DNA from: Actimicrobium antarcticum
GTDB taxonomy: Bacteria; Pseudomonadota; Gammaproteobacteria; Burkholderiales; Burkholderiaceae_D
Assembly: GCF_039536745.1 (NCBI RefSeq)
Contig: NZ_BAAAZE010000009.1
Location: 18,726-82,725, forward strand
Direction: 5' to 3'
Length of the DNA stretch: 64,000 bases
The translations under genes and the position numbers were made by a program. Of the stretch, positions 24,605 to 33,588 are shown piece after piece. Numbering within the stretch: the stretch's first letter is position 1; each line of letters starts with the position of its first letter. The notes under the pieces were generated by a model, which had not been told where the DNA came from, made no database searches, and saw only the letters and a program-made list of their open reading frames with translations.

Positions 24605-25921
24605 TCAGGCCCGAGCCGGCGCACTGTTGATGCTCGAACCAGCTGGCCGACGTGGCATACCGGTGAACGCAAAATCAACTTCCGGCTGACGTCCCGAGAT
24701 GATTTCGGCGATCGCCTTGCCGGACCCGCAACCCATGGTCCAGCCGAGTGTGCCGTGGCCGGTGTTGAGGAACAGGTTGCTGAACTTGGTCTTGCCTATG
24801 TACGGCACGTTCGATGGCGTCAGCGGCCGCAGGCCGGTCCAGTAAGTCGGGTTGTCGTAGTCGCAGGCATTCGGGAACAGCTCGCGGGTGCGGCGCGTGA
24901 TGGCTTCGCAACGGGCGGTGTTGAGTTCACGGGTGTAGCCGTTGAGTTCGCAGGTTCCTGCCACGCGCAGGCGGTCGCCGAGACGCGAGACCACCAGCTT
25001 GTAGCCGTCGTCGGTCAGCGAAACCGATGGCGCCAGTTCCGGATTGGTCAGCTTGTAGGTCGCCGAATAACCCTTGCCCGGATAGATCATCAGATCGATC
25101 CCGAGCGGTTTCAGGATCGGCACCGAGAAGCTGCCCATCGCCATCACGAATGCATCGGCATGCATTACTTCATGGCGACCGTGTTCATTGATGATTTCGA
25201 CGCCGGTGACTTTGGCCGAAGCGCCACTGCCTTCGGTGATAAGACGCGTGATCTGCGTATTGAACTGGAACTTGACGCCGGCTTCTTCGGCTTTTTTTGC
25301 CAGGCCGGTGGTGAATTTGTAGATGTCGCCGGATTCATCGGTGGCGGTGAAATCACCGCCGACGATCTTGTCGCGGATGCTGGCGAGGGCCGGCTCGATG
25401 CGGACCACTTCATCGGCGCCGATCGAGTCACGCTGGCAGCCAAGGTCGCGCATCAGCTTGGCGGCAGGCAGCGATTCTTCGAAGTCTTTTTTGTCGGTGT
25501 AAAAATGCAGGATGCCGCGGGTCAGGCAGTCGTAGTCCACGCCGGTTTCGGCACGCACGGCTTGCAGGGTCTGGCGGCTGTATTCGCAGATCGCAACGAT
25601 CTGGCGGATGTTGTCGGCGGTGCGGCCAGGCGTGCATTCACGCAGGAAGTTGAGGGCCCAGCGCCATTGCAGCCATTCCGGACGGAAGCGATACAGCAAC
25701 GGTGCATCTTCCTGGCCCAGCCATTTCAGGACTTTCATCGGTGCAGCGGGATTGGCCCATGGCTCGGCATGCGATACCGAAATCTGGCAACCGTTGGCAA
25801 AGCTGGTTTCCTGTGCCGCGCCGGGCTGACGGTCGATGACGGTGACGTCATGGCCGGATTTGTTCAAAAACCAGGCAGAAGCGGTACCGACGATCCCCGA
25901 ACCCAATACGATGACTTTCAT
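24605..25921 (-). CDS. DadA-like D-amino acid dehydrogenase, second copy
   Basis: This 438-residue FAD-dependent oxidoreductase is clearly homologous to the DadA at 18103 but diverged: MKVIVLGSGIVGTASAWFLN, QETSFANGCQISVSHAEPWA and NTGHGTLGWTMGCGSGKAIA. It should oxidise D-amino acids, perhaps with a different side-chain preference. The start at 25921 has GGAGA upstream; a longer reading to 25933 adds four residues. It converges with kynA. Keeping two paralogues within 6 kb suggests specialised roles rather than simple redundancy. Confidence 0.9.
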   Translation of the reverse strand: MKVIVLGSGIVGTASAWFLNKSGHDVTVIDRQPGAAQETSFANGCQISVSHAEPWANPAAPMKVLKWLGQEDAPLLYRFRPEWLQWRWALNFLRECTPGRTADNIRQIVAICEYSRQTLQAVRAETGVDYDCLTRGILHFYTDKKDFEESLPAAKLMRDLGCQRDSIGADEVVRIEPALASIRDKIVGGDFTATDESGDIYKFTTGLAKKAEEAGVKFQFNTQITRLITEGSGASAKVTGVEIINEHGRHEVMHADAFVMAMGSFSVPILKPLGIDLMIYPGKGYSATYKLTNPELAPSVSLTDDGYKLVVSRLGDRLRVAGTCELNGYTRELNTARCEAITRRTRELFPNACDYDNPTYWTGLRPLTPSNVPYIGKTKFSNLFLNTGHGTLGWTMGCGSGKAIAEIISGRQPEVDFAFTGMPRRPAGSSINSAPARA

Positions 25922-26050
25922 GGCAATCTCCAATTTACGATCAGTGAATTGTAGAAAGTTCTGCCTGCTTCAGGTAGCCAAAAAGCACCCTGAAATATTT
26001 ATTAATCAAAGATAATTAGCTCGGAATGGCGATGGGCGAAAGATTTCAGC

Positions 26051-26488
26051 TTAATCCTTTGTTTTTTGCAAGTGCGACAGTTCCTGCGCGACAGCGCGGC
26101 CTATCGTGTCTTCCAGCGTCTGGTGCAAACCGCGCCGGATTTCCTGCGTCAGTCCTTCGACGGCCACTTGCAGCACGTCGGCAAGGCTGTCGCGCACCCG
26201 CTGTTCCAGCACGAAATCGAGGCGCCGCAGCACCTGTCGCGTGATGCGATCGCTGATCCGCGCTTCCATGGATTCCCGATCCTGCTCATCCCAATGCAGC
26301 GCAGAGGACGCGGCCGATGCGTCGCCGGATGTCGGGCTCGGCGTTTGCAATGGCGCGGCGATGTCGAGCAATAAAACGGGATGCGCCAGCACCGCTGCCG
26401 GTCCATCCTGCGCCGGGCTGTCGTCCGCCGGTACGGGCAGGATTTCGGTCAACAAAGGGATGCCGCTATCCGACGAATGCATGCTCAT
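26051..26488 (-). CDS. Uncharacterised protein coupled to holC
   Basis: This 145-residue protein has a variable Pro/Ala-rich first half that opens with GIPLLTEILPV. A helical, charged second half (ESMEARISDRITRQVLRRLD... VEGLTQEIRRGLHQTLEDTI) follows. The ATG overlaps the holC stop in ATGA. Small proteins with an xPxLTEI opening and helical end are found after holC in other Burkholderiales (DUF2486-like, from memory). No function is known. An in-frame ATG at 26482 is an alternative start. Confidence 0.65.
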   Translation of the reverse strand: MSMHSSDSGIPLLTEILPVPADDSPAQDGPAAVLAHPVLLLDIAAPLQTPSPTSGDASAASSALHWDEQDRESMEARISDRITRQVLRRLDFVLEQRVRDSLADVLQVAVEGLTQEIRRGLHQTLEDTIGRAVAQELSHLQKTKD

Positions 26489-26913
26489 GATTTGTCTGCA
26501 ATGGAGTGCGTTAGCGGGTAGCCGCGCTGCTGATAAAACTTGTAGCGTTCACGACCGCTGGCAATGTCAGCCGGATCACTCGCGACGATTTCAAACAAGC
26601 GTTCGAAACGGGCGAAATCGGCTGGCACCTGGCCGGTCAGGTTGATCAGTATCTGATGGTGCGGCAGGTTGGCATCGCTGCCCGCGCTCACCGCCAGGAT
26701 CACGGGAGTGCGCGCAGCGAGCGGATCAGTGGCCATCACGTGCGGTACGAAGTCGAGCTCGGAAAAAGTCCAGAGTGCCGTGTCGAGCTGGGCGAGCTGG
26801 GCCGCGTCCCCGACTAATACGACGCGACAATCGGCAGTGCGCGCCTTGCGCACCAGACGGCAGGCGTAGCTGATCTTGTCGGGGATATTGCTGTGGAAGT
26901 CGACGCGTGTCAT
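26485..26913 (-). CDS. holC: DNA polymerase III chi subunit
   Basis: This 142-residue protein belongs to the clamp-loader accessory pair chi-psi and links SSB to the replisome. It has the chi pattern VDFHSNIPDKISYACRLVRK, VVLVGDAAQLAQLDTALWTF, FVPHV, and the C-terminal FERLFEIVASDPADIASGRERYKFY. It is the first gene of a two-gene coupled unit. The neighbouring pepA seen upstream in many relatives is absent; a DUF4124-glutaredoxin gene lies there instead. Confidence 0.9.
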   Translation of the reverse strand: MTRVDFHSNIPDKISYACRLVRKARTADCRVVLVGDAAQLAQLDTALWTFSELDFVPHVMATDPLAARTPVILAVSAGSDANLPHHQILINLTGQVPADFARFERLFEIVASDPADIASGRERYKFYQQRGYPLTHSIADKS

Positions 26914-26923
26914 CGGTGCGGCA

Positions 26924-27571
26924 TCAGAAACGAAATCCCGGTACGCCCTTGTCGCCGGGCGGAGGGGGCCGTTTTACCGGTGCGGGGGCCGCTTCCGCAG
27001 CAGATCCGGTGCTGTTGGCCTTGCCCGCGCCTAGTGCCACCGGGGCCGCCGGGTCCGCTGGCGTCGGTGGCGGGTTGCGATAGCCGGACGGTAACCGGCT
27101 GCTCTCGGGGTATCCGGCCGCGCTCAGCATCGTGCCCCAGGCGGCGGGTTCGAATCCGATCTGCTTCGCGCGTCCGACCAACAACATCGGCATGGTGCCA
27201 TCGCCGCCGGCCTGCTTCAGGCGTTCCGAGTCGGCCACGGTGGCGACGGTTTTTTCGGTGTAGGGAATGCCGCGTGTCGACAGCAGCGAACGCGCGTTGT
27301 CACACGGTACGCAGGAGGACATCGTGTACAGCACGACCGGACTGGTTCTGGCGACTTGCGCCAGTTCGTAGGTCAGCGCCGGACTGTTCTCGGACGCACT
27401 CACAGGTCCTTTGGCTTCGGCGCTTTTTGCAGATGCCGGCGGTGGCGTGTCGGTGTAATTGACTTTGCCATCGGCACCGACCCATTTGTACATTTGCTGG
27501 GCCGCCGCGTGGCTGGCTATAGCCAATGCCAGCACCGGCACCAGGGACAGGATTGTGCTGCCAAGTTTCAT
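26924..27571 (-). CDS. Exported DUF4124 and glutaredoxin-domain protein
   Basis: This 215-residue protein starts with a signal peptide (cleavage after HAAA). A short DUF4124 segment (QMYKWVGADGKVNYTDTPPP, residues 25-44) and then a glutaredoxin fold with the active site SSCVPCDNAR (about residue 87) and cis-Pro TMPMLLVG follow. The tail is rich in Pro, Ala and Lys. It is likely a periplasmic thiol-disulfide protein, but its partner is unknown. The start at 27571 is preceded by AAAGGG. It lies 13 bases after prlC on the same strand. Confidence 0.85.
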   Translation of the reverse strand: MKLGSTILSLVPVLALAIASHAAAQQMYKWVGADGKVNYTDTPPPASAKSAEAKGPVSASENSPALTYELAQVARTSPVVLYTMSSCVPCDNARSLLSTRGIPYTEKTVATVADSERLKQAGGDGTMPMLLVGRAKQIGFEPAAWGTMLSAAGYPESSRLPSGYRNPPPTPADPAAPVALGAGKANSTGSAAEAAPAPVKRPPPPGDKGVPGFRF

Positions 27572-27584
27572 TTGGATTCCCTTT

Positions 27585-29678
27585 TTAGCCTGGTGTCGTT
27601 GCCATGCCGCTGTGTCGCAACAACGCATCAATGTTCGGTTCGCGGCCACGGAATGCCGTGAAGGACGCGAGTGCCGGCCGCGATCCGCCTACCGCCAGTA
27701 CTTCGCGCTGGAAGCGCTTGCCGGCTTCGCTGTAACCGCTGTCACCCTCTGCAGCACGGGCTTCTTCGAACGCACCGTAGGCATCGGCCGACAGGACTTC
27801 AGCCCACTTGTAGCTATAGTAACCGGCGGCATAACCGCCGGCAAAGATATGGCTGAACGCGTTCTGGAAACGGTTGAAATCGGGTGGTATCAATACCGCA
27901 ACCTGTTGCCGCACACTGTCGATAAGCGCGGCAACCGACTCGGATTCCACCGCGCTGGCGGCATCAAAGTCGTGGTGCAGCAGCATGTCGAACAACGAGA
28001 ATTCGACCTGGCGCAGCGTCTGCAAACCGGACTGGAAATTTTTCGCGGCCGTGATCTTGTCGAACAGTGCGCGTGGCAGGGCCGCACCGGTATCGGCATG
28101 GGCCGTCATGTGTTGCAGCACATCCCATTCCCAGCAAAAATTTTCCATGAACTGGGACGGCAATTCAACCGCATCCCATTCCACGCCCGAGATGCCCGAG
28201 ACGCCGATGTCGTCGACCTGCGTGAGCATGTGGTGCAGGCCGTGGCCAAATTCGTGGAAGAGCGTGATGACTTCGTCATGGGTAAAAAAGGCCGGCTTCA
28301 GTTTGCCGTCGACCACGGTCGGTTCGGTGAAATTGCAGGTCAGGTACGCCACAGGCGTTTGCACTTGCTGGCCATGCAGGCGGCGTCCGCGCGCATCGTC
28401 CATCCAGGCACCGCCGCGCTTGCCACTACGGGCATAAAAATCGAGATAAAACTGGCCGATCAATGTGCCGTTGCGCTCAATCCGGAAGAACTTCACATCC
28501 GGATGCCAGACTGCTGCGGTGTCGGGTTTGATCTCGACCGAGAACATGTTTTGCACCAGGCGGAACAAGCCTTCGGTGACCTTGGTTTGCGGGAAGTACT
28601 GCTTCACTTCCTGTTCGGAGAAGGCATAGCGCTGTTCGCGCAGTTTTTCGGAGGCATAGGCCACGTCCCATGATTCCAGCTTGTCGAGACCGAGTTCGGT
28701 GCGGGCGAACGTGCGCAATTCTTCCAGATCCTGCTCGCCAAACGGGCGCGCCCGCTGACCCAGGTCGAGCAGGAAGTCGATGACCTGCTTCGGTGACTCC
28801 GCCATCTTCGAGGCCAGTGACACCTCGGCGTAATTGGCATAGCCGAGCAACTGCGCTTCTTCCTTGCGCAGTTTCAGCAATTCGAGAATGTTCTGCGTGT
28901 TGTCCCAGTCGGGTTTGGCACCCAGTTCGGACGCCTTGGTGACATTGGCGCGATACACCTGTTCGCGCAGGGCGCGGTTATCGGCGTATTGCAGGATCGG
29001 GAAAAAGGAGGGGAAGTGCAGCGTGAACTTGTAACCGCTCTTGCCGTCTTTTTCGGCTGCGCCGCGGGCGGCATCCAGCACATCCTGTGGCAGGCCGGCC
29101 AGTTCGGTGGCGTTGTCGATGAACAGCGCGTAATCGTTGGTCGCATCGAGCACATTTTCGGAAAAGCGCGTCGAAATTTCAGCGTGCTTTTCCTGAATTT
29201 CGGCGAAGCGCGGCTTCAGGTTGTCGGGCAGCTCGGCGCCGCCCAGACGGAAGTCGCGCACCGCGTTGTCGATGATCTTCTGGCGCGCGGGCGACAGGCT
29301 GGAAAAATCGGCACGTTCCCGCAGCACCTTGTATTTTTCAAACAGCGCCAGGTTCTGCCCCAGTGCGGCCCAGAACTCGGTGACCTTGGGCTGGTTTTCG
29401 TTGTACACCGCACGCAGTTCGGGCGTGTCCATCACGCCATTCAGATGGCCGATGATGCCCCAGGCCCGGCCGAGTCTTTCGGTCGACAGGTCCAGCGGTT
29501 CGACAAAATTGTCCCAGGTGACTTCCGTCATCGGCGCTTCCAGTTGCGCCAGCACCGCGCTGCATTCGGCGATCAGGCTGTCGATTGCGGGTGTCACGTC
29601 GGCTGGCGTGATGGCGTCGAAGCGGGGCAGGTCGGAGAAATCAAGCAAGGGATTGGCGGCAAGGGAAGGAGTAGTCAT
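27585..29678 (-). CDS. prlC: Oligopeptidase A (M3 metallopeptidase)
   Basis: This 697-residue cytoplasmic zinc peptidase degrades oligopeptides, including cleaved signal peptides. The zinc site is HEFGHGLHH (about residue 475), with the downstream metal-ligand Glu in SGVEWDAVELPSQFMENF. The C-terminal FSHIFAGGYAAGYYSYKWAE is typical. The start at 29678 (MTTPSLAANPLLDF) lies 4 bases after the folD stop; an upstream in-frame ATG at 29705 would overlap folD by about 20 bases. Confidence 0.95.
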   Translation of the reverse strand: MTTPSLAANPLLDFSDLPRFDAITPADVTPAIDSLIAECSAVLAQLEAPMTEVTWDNFVEPLDLSTERLGRAWGIIGHLNGVMDTPELRAVYNENQPKVTEFWAALGQNLALFEKYKVLRERADFSSLSPARQKIIDNAVRDFRLGGAELPDNLKPRFAEIQEKHAEISTRFSENVLDATNDYALFIDNATELAGLPQDVLDAARGAAEKDGKSGYKFTLHFPSFFPILQYADNRALREQVYRANVTKASELGAKPDWDNTQNILELLKLRKEEAQLLGYANYAEVSLASKMAESPKQVIDFLLDLGQRARPFGEQDLEELRTFARTELGLDKLESWDVAYASEKLREQRYAFSEQEVKQYFPQTKVTEGLFRLVQNMFSVEIKPDTAAVWHPDVKFFRIERNGTLIGQFYLDFYARSGKRGGAWMDDARGRRLHGQQVQTPVAYLTCNFTEPTVVDGKLKPAFFTHDEVITLFHEFGHGLHHMLTQVDDIGVSGISGVEWDAVELPSQFMENFCWEWDVLQHMTAHADTGAALPRALFDKITAAKNFQSGLQTLRQVEFSLFDMLLHHDFDAASAVESESVAALIDSVRQQVAVLIPPDFNRFQNAFSHIFAGGYAAGYYSYKWAEVLSADAYGAFEEARAAEGDSGYSEAGKRFQREVLAVGGSRPALASFTAFRGREPNIDALLRHSGMATTPG

Positions 29679-29682
29679 CGGG

Positions 29683-30528
29683 TCAGTTTCTTTCGGCAGA
29701 TTCAAGGGTATTTACTAACAGCATCGTGATGGTCATCGGGCCCACGCCGCCCGGCACCGGCGTGATCCAGCCGGCGACGTCGCTGACCCCGTTGAAATCG
29801 ACATCACCACACAGCTTGCCATCGTCGTCGCGGTTCATGCCGACATCGATCACGATGGCGCCAGGCTTGACCATGTCGGCGGTCAGCGTGTTGCGCTTGC
29901 CGACCGCCGCCACCACGATATCGGCCTGACGGGTGTGGTACGCCAGATCCGGGGTACTGCTATGGCATATGGTGACAGTGGCATTGGCTTGCAATAGCAG
30001 GATCGCCATTGGCTTGCCGACAGTATTGCTGCGTCCGATCACGACGGCATGCTTGCCCTTGATCGGGACGCCCGTGCTTTCGATCATTTTCATGCAACCG
30101 AATGGCGTGCAAGGACGAAAACCCGGCAGGCCGGCCATCAGTTCGCCGGCACTTTGTACCGAGAAGCCATCGACATCCTTGACGGTCGAAATCGCATCGA
30201 TCACCTTGGTCGGATCGATGTGCTTCGGCAGCGGCATCTGGACAAGGATGCCGTGGATCGCCGGATCATTGTTGAGTGCGTCGATGCGCGCAAGCAGGTC
30301 GGCCTCGGGCAGCGAGGCATCGTATTTTTCGAGCAGGGAGTGGAAGCCGGCGTCGGCGCAAGCCTTGACCTTGTTGCGCACATAGACCTGGCTGGCGGGA
30401 TCTTCACCAACCAGGATCACGGCCAGGCCTGGCTGGTTGCCGCGTGCCGTCAATGCTGCAGCGCGGTGCGCCACTTCTTCACGTAATTGCTGGGAAAGGC
30501 GGGTGCCGCTGATCAATTGAGCTGTCAT
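29683..30528 (-). CDS. folD: Bifunctional methylenetetrahydrofolate dehydrogenase/cyclohydrolase
   Basis: This 281-residue enzyme interconverts 5,10-methylene- and 10-formyl-tetrahydrofolate. Motifs are YVRNKVKACADAGF with the catalytic Lys, PLPKHIDPTKVIDAI, DVDGF, the NADP site GRSNTVGKPMAILLL and PVPGGVGPMTITML. The start MTAQLISG at 30528 suits the family; the longer frame to 30630 has no similarity. It leads a folD-prlC-glutaredoxin-like leftward string and is divergent from aceE. Confidence 0.96.
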   Translation of the reverse strand: MTAQLISGTRLSQQLREEVAHRAAALTARGNQPGLAVILVGEDPASQVYVRNKVKACADAGFHSLLEKYDASLPEADLLARIDALNNDPAIHGILVQMPLPKHIDPTKVIDAISTVKDVDGFSVQSAGELMAGLPGFRPCTPFGCMKMIESTGVPIKGKHAVVIGRSNTVGKPMAILLLQANATVTICHSSTPDLAYHTRQADIVVAAVGKRNTLTADMVKPGAIVIDVGMNRDDDGKLCGDVDFNGVSDVAGWITPVPGGVGPMTITMLLVNTLESAERN

Positions 30529-30694
30529 GGTGATGGGGTCAGAAGTGGCAATAAAGACGCGATTATAAAGCCCGCCACGCGCCAGCATCACGGCATCTGC
30601 AATTGAAACGGCAGGTGTCATCGCAGGCAATCGTCACCCGGAAAATTTGACGCTGCGCAGCATTATTCCGCATTATGAAAACATCATTCACTAT

Positions 30695-30723
30695 TTGAAA
30701 AAGCCAAAAAGTGCTGATAGAAT
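30695..30723 (+). promoter_or_regulatory. Sigma-70 promoter of the pyruvate dehydrogenase genes
   Basis: TTGAAA (30695-30700) and TAGAAT (30718-30723) are 17 bases apart, about 95 bases before the aceE start. The leader is long enough to hold regulation, but I recognise no riboswitch. Confidence 0.65.
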
Positions 30724-30817
30724 CTGTCGGAACCAATATCCGTGCCCCCGGAATTACTGCAGAATGCCTGACAGCGAAGCCCGTTCGATGCAGGTAAAAA
30801 ATATCAGGAGACAATGA

Positions 30818-33514
30818 ATGTCAGCTCAGCTCGATCAAGTCCTGGCGCAAGCCGCCAACGATCCCGATGTCATCGAAACGCAAGAATGGCTCGACGCCCT
30901 CGAGTCCGTTATTGAAAACGAAGGTCCCGAACGCGCCCACTATCTGATGGAGCGCATGGTCGACCTGGCCCGCCGTCGCGGTGCCCACATTCCATTTTCC
31001 AGCAATACCGCTTACGTCAACACCATCCCGAACCATCTCGGCGCCCATTGCCCGGGCAATCTGGAATTCGAAGAGCGCCTGCGCTCGTGGATGCGCTGGA
31101 ACGCGATGGCGATGGTGGTCAAGGCCAACCGCGCTGATGGCGATCTGGGCGGCCATATCTCCAGTTTTGCCTCGCTGGCCAACATGCTGGGTATCGGCTT
31201 CAACCACTTCTGGCACGCCCCGACCGAAGATCATGGCGGCGACCTGCTCTATATTCAGGGCCATTCCTCACCGGGTATTTATGCCCGCGCCTACCTCGAA
31301 GGTCGCCTGACCGAAGAGCAGATGCTGAACTTCCGTCGCGAAGTCGATGGCAAAGGCTTGTCGTCGTATCCGCATCCAAAACTCATGCCGGAATTCTGGC
31401 AGTTCCCGACGGTCTCGATGGGCCTCGGTCCGCTGATGGCGATTTATCAGGCGCGCTTCCTGAAATACCTGCATGCGCGTGAAATCGCCAAGACCGATAA
31501 CCGCAAGGTCTGGGTCTTCTGTGGCGATGGCGAAATGGACGAGCCGGAATCGATGGGTGCGATCGGTATGGCCGGGCGCGAGCGTCTGGATAACCTTGTC
31601 ATGGTTGTCAACTGCAACTTGCAGCGTCTCGACGGTCCGGTGCGCGGCAACGGCAAGATCATCCAGGAACTCGAAGCTGATTTCCGTGGCGCTGGCTGGA
31701 ACGTTGTCAAAGTGATTTGGGGTCCGGGCTGGGACGAACTGCTGGCCAAGGACAAGGATGGCATCCTGCAGCGCGTGATGATGGAAACCGTCGACGGCGA
31801 ATACCAGAATTACAAGGCCAAGGATGGCGCATTCGTGCGCAAGCACTTCTTCGGCAAGCATCCGAAATTGCTCGAAATGGTCGCCAACATGACCGACGAC
31901 GATATCTGGCGCCTGACTCGTGGTGGTCACGATCCGCACAAGATTTACGCCGCCTTCAAGATCGCCCAGGAAGCCCACGGCCAGCCGACCGTCCTGTTGG
32001 TCAAGACCGTCAAGGGCTTCGGCATGGGCAAGTCGGGCGAAGCGCGCAACACCGCTCACCAGACCAAGAAGCTCGACGATGAAGCGATCCGCGAAATGCG
32101 CGACCGTTTCGCGATCCCGATTCGGGACGAGGACCTGGCCGATGTGCCGTTCTTCAAACCATCCGACGACGCACCTGAAATGAAGTACCTGCACGAGCGT
32201 CGTCAGGCACTCGGCGGTTACCTGCCACAGCGCCGCCCCAAAGCCGACGAGACCATGCCCGTGCCGGAACTGTCGGCCTTCAAGGCCGTGCTCGATCCAA
32301 CTGCCGAAGGCCGCGAAATCTCGACCACGCAAGCGTATGTGCGGATCATCTCCATCCTGCTGCGTGACCCGGTCCTCGGTCCGCGCGTAGTACCGATCCT
32401 GGTCGATGAAGCGCGCACTTTCGGTATGGAAGGCCTGTTCCGCCAGATCGGTATTTTTAACCAGCAAGGTCAGTTGTACGAGCCGGTCGACAAGGATCAG
32501 GTCAGCTACTACCGCGAAGACAAGGCCGGCCAGATCCTGCAAGAGGGGATCAACGAAGCCGGCGCCATGAGTTCATGGATCGCGGCGGCGACGTCCTACT
32601 CGACCAACAACCGGATCATGGTGCCGTTCTACACCTTCTATTCGATGTTCGGTCTGCAGCGGATCGGCGACCTGGCCTGGGCTGCCGGGGACATGCGCTC
32701 ACGCGGTTTCCTGCTCGGCGGTACCGCCGGCCGGACCACGCTGAATGGCGAAGGTTTGCAGCACGAAGATGGTCACAGCCATGTGCTGGCATCGACCATC
32801 CCGAATTGCGTACCGTACGACCCGACCTTCGCGCATGAAGTCGCCGTCATCATGCACGACGGTCTCAAGCGGATGATCGAGCAACAGGAAGACGTGTTTT
32901 ATTACATCACCCTGATGAACGAGAACTACAGCCACCCCGGTATCAAGGAAGGCCAGGAAGCGGGCATTCTGAAAGGCCTGTATCTGCTGCAGGAAGGCAA
33001 GAAGGAATCCAAGCTGCGCGTCCAGCTGATGGGCTCCGGCACCATCCTGCGCGAAGTCATCGCGGCCGTCGATTTGTTGCAGGATGACTTCGGCATTGCC
33101 GCTGATGTCTGGTCGGCACCGTCGTTCACCTTGCTGGCGCGCGATGGCCAGGATGTCGAGCGCTGGAACATGCTGCATCCGTCAGAGACACCGCGGGTGG
33201 CGCACATCACCCAGTGCCTGCAGGACTCGCAAGGCCCGATCGTGGTCTCGACCGATTACATGCGCACGTTTGCCGAACAGGTACGCGCCTTCGTACCCAA
33301 AGGTCGCAGCTACAAGGTACTGGGCACCGACGGTTTCGGCCGCTCGGACTCGCGTGCCAAGCTGCGTGAGTTCTTTGAAGTCAATCGCTACTTCGTGACC
33401 ATCGCCGCGCTGAAATCTCTGGCCGACGAGGGTGCCATCGCGGCATCGATCGTGGCCCAGGCGATTGAAAAATACGGTATCAATCCGGAAAAACCGAATC
33501 CGGTCACGCTGTAA
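30818..33514 (+). CDS. aceE: Pyruvate dehydrogenase E1 component (homodimeric)
   Basis: This 898-residue thiamine-diphosphate enzyme decarboxylates pyruvate and acetylates E2 lipoyl groups. It has the single-chain AceE architecture: substrate-side HISSFASLANMLGIGFNHFW, the ThDP motif beginning GDGEMDEPES (about residue 232), and the transketolase-like pyrimidine domain near DEARTFGMEGLFRQIGIF. The end is EKYGINPEKPNPVTL. AGGAG precedes the start. aceF and lpdA follow on the same strand. Confidence 0.98.
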   Translation: MSAQLDQVLAQAANDPDVIETQEWLDALESVIENEGPERAHYLMERMVDLARRRGAHIPFSSNTAYVNTIPNHLGAHCPGNLEFEERLRSWMRWNAMAMVVKANRADGDLGGHISSFASLANMLGIGFNHFWHAPTEDHGGDLLYIQGHSSPGIYARAYLEGRLTEEQMLNFRREVDGKGLSSYPHPKLMPEFWQFPTVSMGLGPLMAIYQARFLKYLHAREIAKTDNRKVWVFCGDGEMDEPESMGAIGMAGRERLDNLVMVVNCNLQRLDGPVRGNGKIIQELEADFRGAGWNVVKVIWGPGWDELLAKDKDGILQRVMMETVDGEYQNYKAKDGAFVRKHFFGKHPKLLEMVANMTDDDIWRLTRGGHDPHKIYAAFKIAQEAHGQPTVLLVKTVKGFGMGKSGEARNTAHQTKKLDDEAIREMRDRFAIPIRDEDLADVPFFKPSDDAPEMKYLHERRQALGGYLPQRRPKADETMPVPELSAFKAVLDPTAEGREISTTQAYVRIISILLRDPVLGPRVVPILVDEARTFGMEGLFRQIGIFNQQGQLYEPVDKDQVSYYREDKAGQILQEGINEAGAMSSWIAAATSYSTNNRIMVPFYTFYSMFGLQRIGDLAWAAGDMRSRGFLLGGTAGRTTLNGEGLQHEDGHSHVLASTIPNCVPYDPTFAHEVAVIMHDGLKRMIEQQEDVFYYITLMNENYSHPGIKEGQEAGILKGLYLLQEGKKESKLRVQLMGSGTILREVIAAVDLLQDDFGIAADVWSAPSFTLLARDGQDVERWNMLHPSETPRVAHITQCLQDSQGPIVVSTDYMRTFAEQVRAFVPKGRSYKVLGTDGFGRSDSRAKLREFFEVNRYFVTIAALKSLADEGAIAASIVAQAIEKYGINPEKPNPVTL

Positions 33515-33588
33515 TTCATCCAACACATTGATACCGCCACGGCTCCCGGGAGGAGTCGTGGCCGACAAAAGAATACGGAGCCAACGCC

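Noticed and set aside
27140..27155. GGTTCGAATCC-like tRNA T-loop
   Set aside because: It lies inside the DUF4124-glutaredoxin gene and no acceptor stem or cloverleaf can be formed around it.
30529..30817. Possible riboswitch in the aceE leader
   Set aside because: A sigma-70 promoter is visible but no conserved aptamer motif could be recognised.
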